Assembly: GCA_013141505.1 (NCBI GenBank)
Contig: JABFQX010000063.1
Coordinates: forward strand, 1-40,889
DNA: 40,889 nucleotides
Direction of reading: 5' to 3'
Source: Methyloglobulus sp.
GTDB taxonomy: Bacteria > Pseudomonadota > Gammaproteobacteria > Methylococcales > Methylomonadaceae
Both the position numbers and the translations under genes were made by a program. The notes below the pieces were generated by a model that searched no databases, had not been told where the DNA came from, and saw only the letters and a list, made by a program, of their open reading frames with translations. This document shows positions 17,573 through 26,568 of this stretch, piece by piece. Every line of letters begins with the position of its first letter. Positions within the stretch are counted from its first letter, which is position 1.

Positions 17573-18336
17573 AGCCCATCTACCTCAACGGCTTTATTTT
17601 TGACCCATTGGGAATTGCGTTCCCGCTGCAATAATTCGACTCGGGCACGCTGTATCATGGCAATCAGGTAATACGCCTTAAACGCCAACGCCATTAACAA
17701 CAACGGCACCAGCATGGTGACATGAATCGAAGGCTTATCCATTTTGGTGACCGTTGGCCCTTGGTGCAGGGTGTTCCACCATTCCACTGAATAATGAATG
17801 ATCGGTATATTGACCACGCCCACCAATGCCAAAATAGCGACTGCCTTGGACGCAACACGCTTGTCGTCAATCGCGCCATATAAGCCGATTACGCCAAGGT
17901 AGAGAAACAGCAAGATTAACTCTGAAGTTAAGCGCGCATCCCATACCCACCAAGTACCCCACATCGGTTTGCCCCATAAGGAACCGGTCACCAGGGCAAT
18001 AAAGGTAAAACTGGCACCAACGGATGCACTGCTGATCAAGACCACTTCAGCTAATTTAATGCGCCAAATCAACCCGATTGCCCCGGCAATTGCCATCACC
18101 ACATAAATAAACAGCGACATCCACGCGGCAGGCACATGAATATAGATAATGCGGTAGCTATCGCCCTGTTGGTAATCAGTCGGAGCAAGGTACAAGCCAC
18201 CGTACAAACCGCTACTGACGAGCAACACAAAAACAACCACCAGCCATGGCATCAGCTTTTCAGTGAAGGCATAAAAATGGGGCGGTGATGCCATCCGGTG
18301 AAAAAACCGGACGACCGCATCAGGGACTAAAAACAT
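17569..18336 (-). CDS. ccmC: Haem transporter/handling protein CcmC
   Basis: Integral membrane protein that loads haem onto CcmE. The 255 aa form six hydrophobic spans with the tryptophan-rich WWD signature WGTWWVWDARLTSELIL near residue 130 and conserved histidines (YIHVPAAW; PIIHYSVEWWNTLHQG). It starts 53 nt after the di-iron gene that separates it from ccmB. The start region has only a weak SD. Confidence 0.97.
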   Translation of the reverse strand: MFLVPDAVVRFFHRMASPPHFYAFTEKLMPWLVVVFVLLVSSGLYGGLYLAPTDYQQGDSYRIIYIHVPAAWMSLFIYVVMAIAGAIGLIWRIKLAEVVLISSASVGASFTFIALVTGSLWGKPMWGTWWVWDARLTSELILLFLYLGVIGLYGAIDDKRVASKAVAILALVGVVNIPIIHYSVEWWNTLHQGPTVTKMDKPSIHVTMLVPLLLMALAFKAYYLIAMIQRARVELLQRERNSQWVKNKAVEVDGL

Positions 18337-18389
18337 AATTTACTAACTCAAACTTTACTTAATTTATGATTGTAGCGATATGACCTTAT

Positions 18390-19283
18390 CTAAGCCTTAC
18401 AATAAGACGGTATCCAGCTCTTATCAACCAACTCGCCAGGTACGGCACTAAAATCAAACACTAAACCGTCTTTAACCATCTGCTTAACATCAAACAACAA
18501 ATCGAATTCAGGCATATCTTTGTAGAACATAGTGAACAAAGGAACCACCATCATCTTAGACACCTTAGTCGCAATCGGCCCGAGAAAGTTTCGCCTTTGA
18601 CCGACATGGGCCACTTCGTCGATGGTGATTTCATTCAACAACTCGCGCAGACGTTGTTTGACTTCCGGCTCATCCTTCAATATGTCATCGAACAAACGAT
18701 CCAGGTGCAGATAGAACGAAACACCCATTAATTCGGTGACGAAAGCTGGGGCATCCATTATAAAACCAGGCAATTTGGGGAATTGCTCGTATACCCATTC
18801 TTTCCAAGGCGTTAACGGCACCCATTCCACTTTATCCAAGCCACAGGTAAGCAACATTTCGTTGAATAAGCGACCATGGCAGAATTCTTCGGCCAAATGC
18901 ACACGGCTGATCTTGTCTTCAACAGAATGGGAGTTCGCCATATCAGGCACCACGTCCCATGCGCCCTTGATACCGACCCATTCGTGGCGGGCAAATTTAT
19001 AAATGCCGGTCAACATCAACGTTAAACGATCCAGGCTTTTAGGATCATCCTGCATTTCAATATAGTTACGGTAGAAAGCATCAGGATTAGCCAAAGGCGT
19101 ACGCAAGCGCACCGGGTTGTCTTCAAAATACTTTAGTCGTGCGCGTTTTTTCGCCAAATCTTTGTCTGATTCTAATAGCTCACCACCATGTTGCTGGGTA
19201 AATTGCCAGTAATCTTCAAAGTTATCCTTTCTTTGCTGCTCAGTTGCTGGGGTAAAAACTGAAAGATATTTGCTTGCAACCAT
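18390..19283 (-). CDS. Ferritin-like di-iron carboxylate protein within the ccm operon
   Basis: A 297-aa soluble protein with no signal peptide. Helical segments carry a textbook di-iron ligand pattern: Glu101 (ARHEW), Glu133-x-x-His136 (LAEEFCHGRLF), Glu184 (FVTELMG) and Glu223-x-x-His226 (TIDEVAHVGQRR). Spacing fits a four-helix ferritin-like bundle such as those of AurF-type oxygenases or related oxidases. Substrate is unknown. It has a clear SD (AAAGGA) before ATG 19283 and sits between ccmB and ccmC, which are normally adjacent, all on the same strand with short gaps. It may use oxygen, or serve haem/iron handling during cytochrome c assembly; both are inferences from ligands and position. 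Confidence 0.8.
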   Translation of the reverse strand: MVASKYLSVFTPATEQQRKDNFEDYWQFTQQHGGELLESDKDLAKKRARLKYFEDNPVRLRTPLANPDAFYRNYIEMQDDPKSLDRLTLMLTGIYKFARHEWVGIKGAWDVVPDMANSHSVEDKISRVHLAEEFCHGRLFNEMLLTCGLDKVEWVPLTPWKEWVYEQFPKLPGFIMDAPAFVTELMGVSFYLHLDRLFDDILKDEPEVKQRLRELLNEITIDEVAHVGQRRNFLGPIATKVSKMMVVPLFTMFYKDMPEFDLLFDVKQMVKDGLVFDFSAVPGELVDKSWIPSYCKA

Positions 19284-19333
19284 ATTCCTTTAACTCCATT
19301 AAATGTGGGATCAAGTGCTCATTTTACGGGATA

Positions 19334-20011
19334 TTATGAATTTATACTCATTTTTAGTGCGGCAGCAGTCGGCCACGGCGCTAATACCAATGCCATCAGC
19401 AACATTGAAATGAGGATATTGATTTGCGCCGTTACTGGCAAGCCAGTACTTGCCATCTCGACGGCATTGCTGGCAAAGATTAAAACCGGCACATATAGAG
19501 GCAATACTAACAAGGATAAAATCATCCCGCCTCGGCGTAGGCCAACCGTCAAAGCAACGCCGACTGCGCCAATCAAACTTAATATGGGCGTTCCGAGAAA
19601 TAATGTCAGCAGCAGAATGCTTAAGGACTGATTAGGCATTCCTAAAAATACGGCTAACAGAGGCGCAACAATTAATAACGGTAATCCTGTCGTCAACCAG
19701 TGTGCGGTTATTTTGCCCAAAACCAGGATGGATGTCGGATATGGGCTTAATAAAATTTGTTCCAAAGAACCATCGTCAAAATCCGACCGAAACAGGCTGT
19801 CCAAAGACAACATGGTCGCCAACAAGGCCGACACCCAAATGATCCCCGGCGCAATCGCCTGCAATAACTTAGGTTGTGCCCCAATACCCAAAGGAAACAA
19901 AGTGATGACCAAAATAAAAAACAACACCGGATTGGCAATTTCCGAGCGCCGACGCATGGCCAAGACCAAATCCCGGCGTACAATCGCAGCAAACGCATCA
20001 AACATCGCCAT
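19334..20011 (-). CDS. ccmB: Haem exporter permease CcmB
   Basis: Membrane subunit of the CcmAB ABC complex, which powers release of holo-CcmE from CcmC. The 225 aa have about six hydrophobic spans. The family segment DDGSLEQILLSPYP lies near residue 80, with SLIGAVGVALTVGLRRGG further on. The ATG overlaps the ccmA stop by one base (TGATG). It is 50 nt from the next gene, the di-iron protein, instead of leading directly to ccmC. Confidence 0.96.
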   Translation of the reverse strand: MAMFDAFAAIVRRDLVLAMRRRSEIANPVLFFILVITLFPLGIGAQPKLLQAIAPGIIWVSALLATMLSLDSLFRSDFDDGSLEQILLSPYPTSILVLGKITAHWLTTGLPLLIVAPLLAVFLGMPNQSLSILLLTLFLGTPILSLIGAVGVALTVGLRRGGMILSLLVLPLYVPVLIFASNAVEMASTGLPVTAQINILISMLLMALVLAPWPTAAALKMSINS

Positions 20012-20634
20012 CAGGAAAGCCTTATGCGCTGTATATCAACGCCTTGTAGATTAACGTCGTGGTGCGAAGTCATGACGATCATGCCGCCACCGTCACAATG
20101 TTCTGCCATTAATGATTCAATCAAGATAATGCCCTGCTTATCCAGCGAGGTAAAAGGTTCGTCCAATATCCACAAGATATTATGGGTAATCAATAATCGC
20201 GCCAAGGATAAACGCCGTTTTTGCCCTGCTGACAGGGTTTGGATCAAAGCATCATCATAGCCCGCCAACTGAACCTTTTCCAAGGCTTGGGCGATGGACA
20301 ATTTACCGGACTGACTCAATGCCAAGGACAATTTCAGATTTTCCAACACCGTCAATTCTTTTTTTATACCGTCCAAATGCCCGACATAAGCCATATCCGA
20401 ATAATACTGGCTTTGCGGAATGTTTTCTCCACACCAGGAAACTGCCCCGCTATCAGGCTCGCGAAAACCGCAAACAATACGTAGCAATGTCGTCTTGCCG
20501 CTGCCATTATTGCCTTCTAGCAATAAAACCTGGCCTGACTTTACTGCAAAATCAAGCCCCACAAACAGCTCCCTGTCGTCGCGGATACAGCTTAAGTTGT
20601 CGCCTTGAAGTTGATACATTGGATTGGCTTGCAT
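20011..20634 (-). CDS. ccmA: Haem exporter ATPase CcmA
   Basis: ATP-binding subunit of CcmAB. The 207 aa include Walker A GNNGSGKTT near residue 41, the CcmA-type signature LSAGQKRRLSLARLL, Walker B ILWILDEPFTSLD and a switch His (TSHHDV). The ATG overlaps the rlmB stop (TAATG), so the ccm operon is translationally coupled to rlmB. Whether a separate ccm promoter lies inside rlmB cannot be seen. Confidence 0.97.
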   Translation of the reverse strand: MQANPMYQLQGDNLSCIRDDRELFVGLDFAVKSGQVLLLEGNNGSGKTTLLRIVCGFREPDSGAVSWCGENIPQSQYYSDMAYVGHLDGIKKELTVLENLKLSLALSQSGKLSIAQALEKVQLAGYDDALIQTLSAGQKRRLSLARLLITHNILWILDEPFTSLDKQGIILIESLMAEHCDGGGMIVMTSHHDVNLQGVDIQRIRLS

Positions 20635-21383
20635 TATTTAGATTTTAACGACCGCTGGCGCACCGTTTCATATAAAAACACACCGGTAGCGACGGATAAA
20701 TTAAGGCTTTCCACCTTACCCGACATCGGCAACTTAATCAATAAATCACATTGTTCTCGGGTTAGCCGCCGCAAGCCTTTCTCTTCCGCACCAATAACCA
20801 ATGCCAAAGGGATGGTCAAATCAACTTGATAAGCCGTTTGCTCCGCTTCGCCTGCCGCACCCATCACCCAGATGCCTTGATCCTTTAACCAACGCAGCGT
20901 TCTGGCTAGATTGGTAACCTGATACACCGGCACAGTTTCTGCCGCGCCGCTGGCAACCTTACACACCGTAGGCGTAATGCCGGTGGCATTATCCTTGGTA
21001 ATAATCACGCCCTGTACACCCGTAGCATCGGCGGTCCGCAAGCACGCGCCCAAATTATGGGGGTCTTGCACATTATCCAGCACCAAAAATAGCGCAGTTG
21101 ACTCTAATACTTGGACAGCGTCTTTGAGGTCGCTTTCCGATAACTCACCCGGCAGTTCGACTTCCATCGCAATACCTTGATGATTATTACCATCTGCTAA
21201 ACGATCCAGTTTTTTCCGGTCGGTTTTTTCCGGCTCGATACCTAATGTTTTCAGATTTTCGACAATGCTACCCAAGCGTTTGTCGTCGCGTTGTGCGTCA
21301 ATCCAAACCCGGATAATTTTATCGGGCGAGTAATCCAATGCCGCTTGTACCGAATGTAAGCCGAACAATTTGCTTGATTTCAT
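20634..21383 (-). CDS. rlmB: 23S rRNA (guanosine-2'-O)-methyltransferase RlmB
   Basis: SPOUT methyltransferase that 2'-O-methylates G2251 of 23S rRNA. The 249 aa comprise an N-terminal L30e-like substrate-binding domain (FGLHSVQAALDY). The catalytic SpoU domain has motif 1 NLGACLRTADATGVQGVI, motif 2 LVIGAEEKGLRRL and motif 3 SLNLSVATGVFLYE. It heads the minus-strand run that continues into ccmA through a one-base overlap. Confidence 0.96.
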   Translation of the reverse strand: MKSSKLFGLHSVQAALDYSPDKIIRVWIDAQRDDKRLGSIVENLKTLGIEPEKTDRKKLDRLADGNNHQGIAMEVELPGELSESDLKDAVQVLESTALFLVLDNVQDPHNLGACLRTADATGVQGVIITKDNATGITPTVCKVASGAAETVPVYQVTNLARTLRWLKDQGIWVMGAAGEAEQTAYQVDLTIPLALVIGAEEKGLRRLTREQCDLLIKLPMSGKVESLNLSVATGVFLYETVRQRSLKSK

Positions 21384-21955
21384 TAAATCTTAATAACGTA
21401 TTTTTAAATACCCTTGAAGGGTGGTTCGCAACGTGGTTTACAACAAGGCCTAGATTATACTGAATACACCGTGAGCGTTTGTGCGGTATTTTCCAAAACC
21501 GTAAAAAGAGCGGTAGATTTTCACAAAAAACGCCACTTCTCTAAAAAATAATGCCGCTTACGGTGAATACATTAATCCTTGTCCATCAATTTTCAGCACT
21601 GCAATTAGCCATTATTGACCGCCATGCGTTCCTATGACCTACGCTTACCCTGTTCATATAACCTTGTTCTTGCATGAAAAAAAGCATAACTAAGACTTGA
21701 TAGGCCATTAGGTAATGATGTTAGAATGTAGTCGCGTCCGGTGAATTGTTGCAGCAACTAAACAACCCCGTCAGCTTATTTAACAACAATTCCTTGATCA
21801 GATTTAATGTCTGGCAGTTGTCACGGCAAATGCCATACCCAGATACTATGCACATTCAATCCGTGCCGTTTGCTTTTGTACATTATCTACTTTGCCTATT
21901 TAAATCCGCTTAAACGCTCCGATTAATCACACCAAAATTCATGAGGATGTATCAA
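21384..21955. other. Long spacer between divergent rlmB and the subtilase gene
   Basis: About 570 nt with no supported ORF or RNA gene. It must hold the promoters of rlmB (minus) and the subtilase (plus), since the genes diverge, but no unambiguous -35/-10 pair could be fixed by eye. The right half is AT-rich. A GAGG at 21943-21946 forms the SD for the subtilase start. Confidence 0.5.
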
Positions 21956-23137
21956 ATGAATACAAATTATTTAATCAAAATAATATTTTTAACGCTTTTA
22001 AATTCAACAGCCAGTGCGGGTGATTTTATACCCGCTAAGGGCATACCGGTTCCAAACCGCTATATCGCCGTTATGAAACCACAAGCTGTCGACGACCCAG
22101 GCATTCAAGCCCATATTCAACGTCTATCCACCAAGCATCATGCCAAAATCAAAACCATCATGTCACATGCTTTTAAGGGCGCTATTTTAGATGCGACAGA
22201 AGCCCAAGCCAAATCGCTTGCGGCTGATCCTTCCGTCCAGCTTGTCGAACAAGACCGTTATGTACAACAGCATTTTATCGCCAGCGCCGAAGCGTTATAC
22301 AGTGAAAATCCGATACCCTCATGGGGGCTGGATCGCATCGACCAAACCCGGCTGCCATTAAACAATACTTACAAATACACAGCGAATGGCTATGGTGTAA
22401 ACGCGTATGTGATAGACACTGGCATCAGGATTTCACATACCGATTTTGGCGGTCGCGCTGTAATTGGCACTGATACGGTTGGCGATGGCTGGAAAGGCTG
22501 GGATTGTCACGGTCACGGCACCCACGTTGCCGGAATTATTGGCGGCAACAAATATGGCGTTGCCAAAAAAGTGAAATTGATCGCGGTTAGGGTGCTTAAC
22601 TGTAAGGATATCGGCACCATTAGCTCGATTATTGCCGGTGTCAATTGGGTGACTGCCCACGCCGTCAAACCGGCTGTTGCCAACATGAGCTTAGTGACCG
22701 AAGGCAGCCCAGCCTTGGATAACGCCGTAAGCAACTCAATCAACTCTGGCGTAACCTATTTACTTGCAGCAGGAAACAATACCGGTAATGCCTGCCAGTT
22801 TTCGCCAGCGCGTATCAGCAAAGCCATTACGGTAGGCGCAACAAACCGCTCTGATCGACGTGCTTCTTGGTCCAATTACGGCAGTTGCCTGGATATTTTT
22901 GCCCCCGGCGAAAATATCACCTCAACGTGGATTAATGACAATTCGTCGTACGGCACTATTAGCGGCACATCAATGGCTACGCCGCACGTTGCCGGGGTAG
23001 CCGCACAGTACTTGCAAACGCACCGGACTGCCAAGCCGGCTGGCGTTAGCTACGCACTCACCAATATAGCGACACGAAATGTTGTCACTAATCCCGGAAC
23101 AAACTCTATTAACCGCTTACTGTTTAACAAGTTTTAA
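21956..23137 (+). CDS. Secreted subtilisin-like serine protease (S8, proteinase K type)
   Basis: A 393-aa exported endopeptidase. A signal peptide (MNTNYLIKIIFLTLL...ASA) is followed by an inhibitor I9 propeptide (RYIAVMKP to QLVEQDRYV) and the S8 catalytic domain. The catalytic triad is clear: Asp in AYVIDTGIRISHTDF, His in CHGHGTHVAG and Ser in SGTSMATPHVAG. The oxyanion Asn is in LAAGNNTG. I chose the third ATG (21956) because GAGG lies 9 nt upstream and the signal peptide begins there; in-frame ATGs at 21941 and 21947 are possible. It stands alone and is probably a periplasmic or secreted scavenging protease. Confidence 0.94.
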   Translation: MNTNYLIKIIFLTLLNSTASAGDFIPAKGIPVPNRYIAVMKPQAVDDPGIQAHIQRLSTKHHAKIKTIMSHAFKGAILDATEAQAKSLAADPSVQLVEQDRYVQQHFIASAEALYSENPIPSWGLDRIDQTRLPLNNTYKYTANGYGVNAYVIDTGIRISHTDFGGRAVIGTDTVGDGWKGWDCHGHGTHVAGIIGGNKYGVAKKVKLIAVRVLNCKDIGTISSIIAGVNWVTAHAVKPAVANMSLVTEGSPALDNAVSNSINSGVTYLLAAGNNTGNACQFSPARISKAITVGATNRSDRRASWSNYGSCLDIFAPGENITSTWINDNSSYGTISGTSMATPHVAGVAAQYLQTHRTAKPAGVSYALTNIATRNVVTNPGTNSINRLLFNKF

Positions 23138-23302
23138 AGAAAAATCACACAATCGTCAATGCTTACACCTAGGCGAAAATAATTTACTTAATGCCGGAAG
23201 TAGCTTGTAGCCACGTATCTTTTTTGGTAAATCAACGGTATCCATACCAGCTAAACATAAGAGACTGGATACAAATCCCGTCTCGCGAAATCGAAGCGAC
23301 CT

Positions 23303-23326
23303 CGGCTTGCTGATGCAAGCCGCTAC
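23303..23326. repeat. GTAG-headed palindrome
   Basis: On the minus strand this reads GTAG followed by CGGCTTGC-ATCA-GCAAGCCG, a perfect 8-bp stem with a 4-nt loop. It sits in the 263-nt spacer between the convergent subtilase and thrC genes. A T-run follows only after 9 further bases on the plus strand, so a terminator role is doubtful. The GTAG head matches the style of the RAYT-associated REPs at 32840-33609. Confidence 0.6.
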
Positions 23327-23400
23327 GACCATTTTTTACGGAAAATAAAACGGGAAAGATCACGGCAATATTATTTATGGATAAGTTCTAAGCCTAGCCC

Positions 23401-24495
23401 TTACATATTATCCAAAATCGCTTTCTTCACTGCATCCAATTGCGGTTCTATCGTCACCATCCGCGCGGAAGCGCATTGTTTAATGGCAGTATCGGGATCT
23501 TTTATGCCATTACCGGTCAAGGTACAAACTATCCGGCTGCCTTCGGGGATTTTGCCGGATTTAATGTCCTTAACTGCCCCGGCTATGGAAATAGCTGAAG
23601 CCGGTTCGCAGAAAATGCCTTCAAACTGCGTAAGCATTTTTTGCGCGATCAGGATTTCATCATCGGCAAATTTATCAAACCAGCCGCCGGATTCGTTGTG
23701 CGCCGCCCAGGCCAAATCCCAGGATTGCGGATTGCCGATGCGGATAGCAGTGGCGACGGTTTCGGGGTGTTCGATGGGATGACCGGCCAAAAACGGCGCT
23801 GCACCCGCCGCCTGATAACCGCACATGACCGGGCGTTTTTTCGTCACCGCCGTATGCGTTGCGCTATCAGTGGAATATTCTTTATAACCCATCCAGTAAG
23901 CCGAGATGTTCCCGGCATTACCTACCGGCAAGCAGTGATAATCGGGCGCATCGCCCAAATCGTCGATAATCTCGAACGCTGCGGTTTTCTGGCCTTGCAG
24001 ACGGAAAGGATTGATGGAATTGACGATAGTTACGGGTGCATGGTCAACAATTTCCTTGACCAAATTCATGCCTTGGTCGAAATTGCCGTTGATCTGGATA
24101 ATCGTCGCGTCGTACATTAAGGTTTGTGCAAGCTTGCCCATCGCAATCTTGCCATCGGGTATCAGCACAAACGATTTGATGCCCGCCCGTGCCGCGTAAG
24201 CCGCCGCTGAGGCTGAGGTATTACCGGTCGACGCACAAATTACCGCTTTGCAGCCTTCGCTGATAGCTTGAGTAATCGCCATCGTCATGCCGCGATCTTT
24301 GAATGATCCGGTCGGATTAAGCCCTTCAAACTTAACGTAAATATCGACTTCCTTGCCGATCAATTTGGGGATATTTTCCAACTTAATTAAAGGCGTATTA
24401 CCTTCATTTAGGGTAATAATTCGGGTGGAATCGTTAACGGGTAAACGGTCGCGGTAGCGGTTGATTAAGCCAGTATGATGAGTGTGTGCTGACAT
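23401..24495 (-). CDS. thrC: Threonine synthase
   Basis: PLP enzyme converting O-phosphohomoserine to threonine. The 364 aa are of the short class I-like type found beside hom. The PLP lysine is in PTGSFKDRGMTMA near residue 65, with ASTGNTSASAAAYAARAG and a phosphate-binding PVGNAGN loop. It follows hom with a 13-nt gap, so the two are one transcript. Confidence 0.96.
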   Translation of the reverse strand: MSAHTHHTGLINRYRDRLPVNDSTRIITLNEGNTPLIKLENIPKLIGKEVDIYVKFEGLNPTGSFKDRGMTMAITQAISEGCKAVICASTGNTSASAAAYAARAGIKSFVLIPDGKIAMGKLAQTLMYDATIIQINGNFDQGMNLVKEIVDHAPVTIVNSINPFRLQGQKTAAFEIIDDLGDAPDYHCLPVGNAGNISAYWMGYKEYSTDSATHTAVTKKRPVMCGYQAAGAAPFLAGHPIEHPETVATAIRIGNPQSWDLAWAAHNESGGWFDKFADDEILIAQKMLTQFEGIFCEPASAISIAGAVKDIKSGKIPEGSRIVCTLTGNGIKDPDTAIKQCASARMVTIEPQLDAVKKAILDNM

Positions 24496-24508
24496 GGTTA
24501 TGATTAAG

Positions 24509-25819
24509 TTATCCTAGGGTTTCCAAACGAATGCGGTTCACTTTGCCACTTACGGTGGTTAATGCTTCAATTTCGGCGATGGCCGCGTTCATTTCTTGTT
24601 CGAGGGTGATTTGGGTTAATAAGATGATCGGAATTAAGGCGCAATCGTCCGACGGTTTCTTCTGGATGATTGCATCGATGCTGATTTGGTGTTTAGCCAA
24701 GATACGGGTCACATCGGCCAGCACACCGGGCTTGTCTTCCGCGTTTAAGCGTAAGTAATACGCCGTTTTGAATTGCTCCGGCGGCAATACCGAAATGTCG
24801 TGCAACGCATCGGCCTGGAACGCCAGGTGCGGCACGCGGTTTTCCGGGTCGCTCGTCAATGCCCGCACCACATCAATTACATCCGCTACGACAGAGGACG
24901 CGGTAGGATCGGCACCGGCACCCGCGCCGTAATACAGCGTCGGCCCAACCGCATCGCCTTTGACGACAACGGCATTCATCACGCCGTTGACATTGGCGAT
25001 CAGGCGGCGTTCGGGGATCAAAGTGGGATGCACGCGCAACTCGATACCCTTGTCGGTCTTGCGGGCGATGCCTAGATGCTTGATTCGATAGCCCAATTGT
25101 TCGGCATATTCGACATCGGCACGGGTAATTCGGGTAATGCCTTCGGTAAAAACCTTATCGAACTGCAAGGGGATTCCGAAGGCAATCGATGCAAGAATAG
25201 TGAGTTTATGACCGGCATCAATGCCTTCAACATCAAAAGTAGGGTCAGCTTCGGCATAGCCTAAGGCTTGCGCTTCTGCCAACACATCATTAAAGTCGCG
25301 GCCTTTATCGCGCATTTCGGTGAGGATGAAATTGCCGGTGCCGTTGATAATGCCGGCCAACCATTGGATTTGGTTGCCGCTTAAGCCTTCACGAATCGCT
25401 TTGATAATGGGTATGCCACCTGCCACCGCCGCTTCAAACGCAACAATCACGCCCTTTTCGCTAGCTTTAGCGAAGATTTCATTGCCGTGTAAAGCGATTA
25501 AGGATTTATTGGCGGTGACGACATGTTTACCGTTGGCAATCGCCGCCAGCATCATGTCCTTCACAGCGCCTGCACCGCCAATCAATTCCAGGACAATCTC
25601 TATCTCAGGATCGTTGATGATGTCGTAAGGGTCTTGCGTTAACGCAATGCCGGTCGTATCGCAAATCCGTTGTTTACTTAAGTCTTTGGCGGATGCGCGG
25701 GCAATAACAATCTGCCGCCCTGCTCTTCTGGCAATTTCCTCGGCGTTGCGTTTCAACACGTTAACCGTGCCGCCACCGACCGTGCCCAAACCGATGATGC
25801 CTATTTTTACGGGTTTCAA
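24509..25819 (-). CDS. hom: Homoserine dehydrogenase
   Basis: NAD(P)H-dependent reduction of aspartate semialdehyde to homoserine, the branch point to threonine and methionine. The 436 aa comprise a Rossmann start GIIGLGTVGGGTV, a catalytic domain with NGTGNFILTEM and the family block EADPTFDVEGIDAGHKL, and a C-terminal ACT domain (about 350-430, YYLRLNAEDKPGVLADVT). The ACT domain suggests feedback by threonine. The start is TTG with an AAGGAT SD; no upstream ATG exists. Its usual upstream partner alaC is displaced by about 1.3 kb of inserted genes. Confidence 0.96.
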   Translation of the reverse strand: MKPVKIGIIGLGTVGGGTVNVLKRNAEEIARRAGRQIVIARASAKDLSKQRICDTTGIALTQDPYDIINDPEIEIVLELIGGAGAVKDMMLAAIANGKHVVTANKSLIALHGNEIFAKASEKGVIVAFEAAVAGGIPIIKAIREGLSGNQIQWLAGIINGTGNFILTEMRDKGRDFNDVLAEAQALGYAEADPTFDVEGIDAGHKLTILASIAFGIPLQFDKVFTEGITRITRADVEYAEQLGYRIKHLGIARKTDKGIELRVHPTLIPERRLIANVNGVMNAVVVKGDAVGPTLYYGAGAGADPTASSVVADVIDVVRALTSDPENRVPHLAFQADALHDISVLPPEQFKTAYYLRLNAEDKPGVLADVTRILAKHQISIDAIIQKKPSDDCALIPIILLTQITLEQEMNAAIAEIEALTTVSGKVNRIRLETLG

Positions 25820-25863
25820 GTTTGATCCTTTTTAATAATTTCTTTTACCTTATCGACACTTGG

Positions 25864-26259
25864 TTACTTGCATATCAAATAACCATCCAATTCTTGATAA
25901 CTGGAAAAAACACTGTCGAAGCTTAATAGCTTGGCATTGTACTGCAAAGCAGTTGCAATAATAATCCGATCTTGCGGGTCTTTGTGGTGTTCTGGCAAAT
26001 GAACTGCTTTAGTCGCAATTTGTGCAGTCACAGGCAGTATTTGAATATTTGAATTCATCTCGACTTCACTTAGCCAGTCCTCGAAAGACATATCCATCTC
26101 GATCCGACCGTGACGCACCAGCCAGGCCATTTCAAAACAGGATATAGCTGAGACGGCAACATTCTCGGTTTCAGAAACCAAGTCAAGATTGTCCGAAGAA
26201 AGTTTTCCGGGGATTTGGTTTACCCACCAATGCCAAATGTGAGTATCAAGCACCAACAC
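25864..26259 (-). CDS. PIN-domain toxin, VapC type
   Basis: Predicted Mg-dependent RNase toxin of a type II toxin-antitoxin pair. The 131 aa carry the PIN acidic set: Asp5 (LDTHIWHWW), Glu43 (CFEMAWL), Asp97 (KDPQDRIIIATA) and Asp115 (LLSFDS). The first codon is GTG, placed directly after the antitoxin TAA with no gap; GTG 26253 is an alternative. Together with the 75-aa gene upstream it forms an intact module between alaC and hom. Targets of such toxins (tRNA or rRNA sites) cannot be read from sequence. Confidence 0.9.
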   Translation of the reverse strand: MLVLDTHIWHWWVNQIPGKLSSDNLDLVSETENVAVSAISCFEMAWLVRHGRIEMDMSFEDWLSEVEMNSNIQILPVTAQIATKAVHLPEHHKDPQDRIIIATALQYNAKLLSFDSVFSSYQELDGYLICK

Positions 26260-26487
26260 TTAATGGATTCCCCAATCTTCCGCCGGTACGGACGTTATGA
26301 CATCGCCTTTTTCTTTGACTCGCCCTGCAAGTCGCTGCGGAGGAACGCGACGGCGTTGCAGTGGATTAGGGACGGATTCATCCAAGGTAATCACCAAAAT
26401 TTCAACCTGACAATTAACAAACGACGCAGGTACTTGAATGACCACGTTCTGGGTGTCTACGGTTTGTAAAATACGTTGGATTTGCAT
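26260..26487 (-). CDS. Putative antitoxin of the PIN toxin
   Basis: A 75-aa protein directly upstream of, and abutting, the PIN toxin gene. It has a beta-rich N-terminus (NVVIQVPASFVNCQVEILVI) and a basic, Pro/Arg-rich middle (RRRVPPQRLAGRVKEKGDV). An acidic/aromatic end, SVPAEDWGIH, resembles the toxin-binding tail of DUF2281-like/VapB-type antitoxins. Assignment rests mainly on position and tail pattern. An AGGT SD precedes the ATG. Confidence 0.75.
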   Translation of the reverse strand: MQIQRILQTVDTQNVVIQVPASFVNCQVEILVITLDESVPNPLQRRRVPPQRLAGRVKEKGDVITSVPAEDWGIH

Positions 26488-26507
26488 AATCGTTACCTGT
26501 ATTAATT

Positions 26508-26541
26508 GTTGGGCTTCATTACATTCAACCCAACCTACGGG
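26508..26541. repeat. GTAGGTTGGGTT-type intergenic repeat
   Basis: On the minus strand it reads CGTAGGTTGGGTTGAATGTA, then ATGAAGCCCAAC, with a GTTGGG/CCCAAC inverted pair. This is a widespread bacterial intergenic repeat type and again begins with GTAG. It separates the toxin-antitoxin pair from the nuclease-like gene and may mark a junction of the inserted segment. Confidence 0.55.
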
Positions 26542-26568
26542 CTGAATGTTTGCGCGGCTAGTCCGCCC

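Noticed and set aside
23641-24120. 159-aa plus-strand ORF opposite thrC
   Set aside because: Antisense shadow of a conserved enzyme. It has no recognisable motif and no supporting SD.
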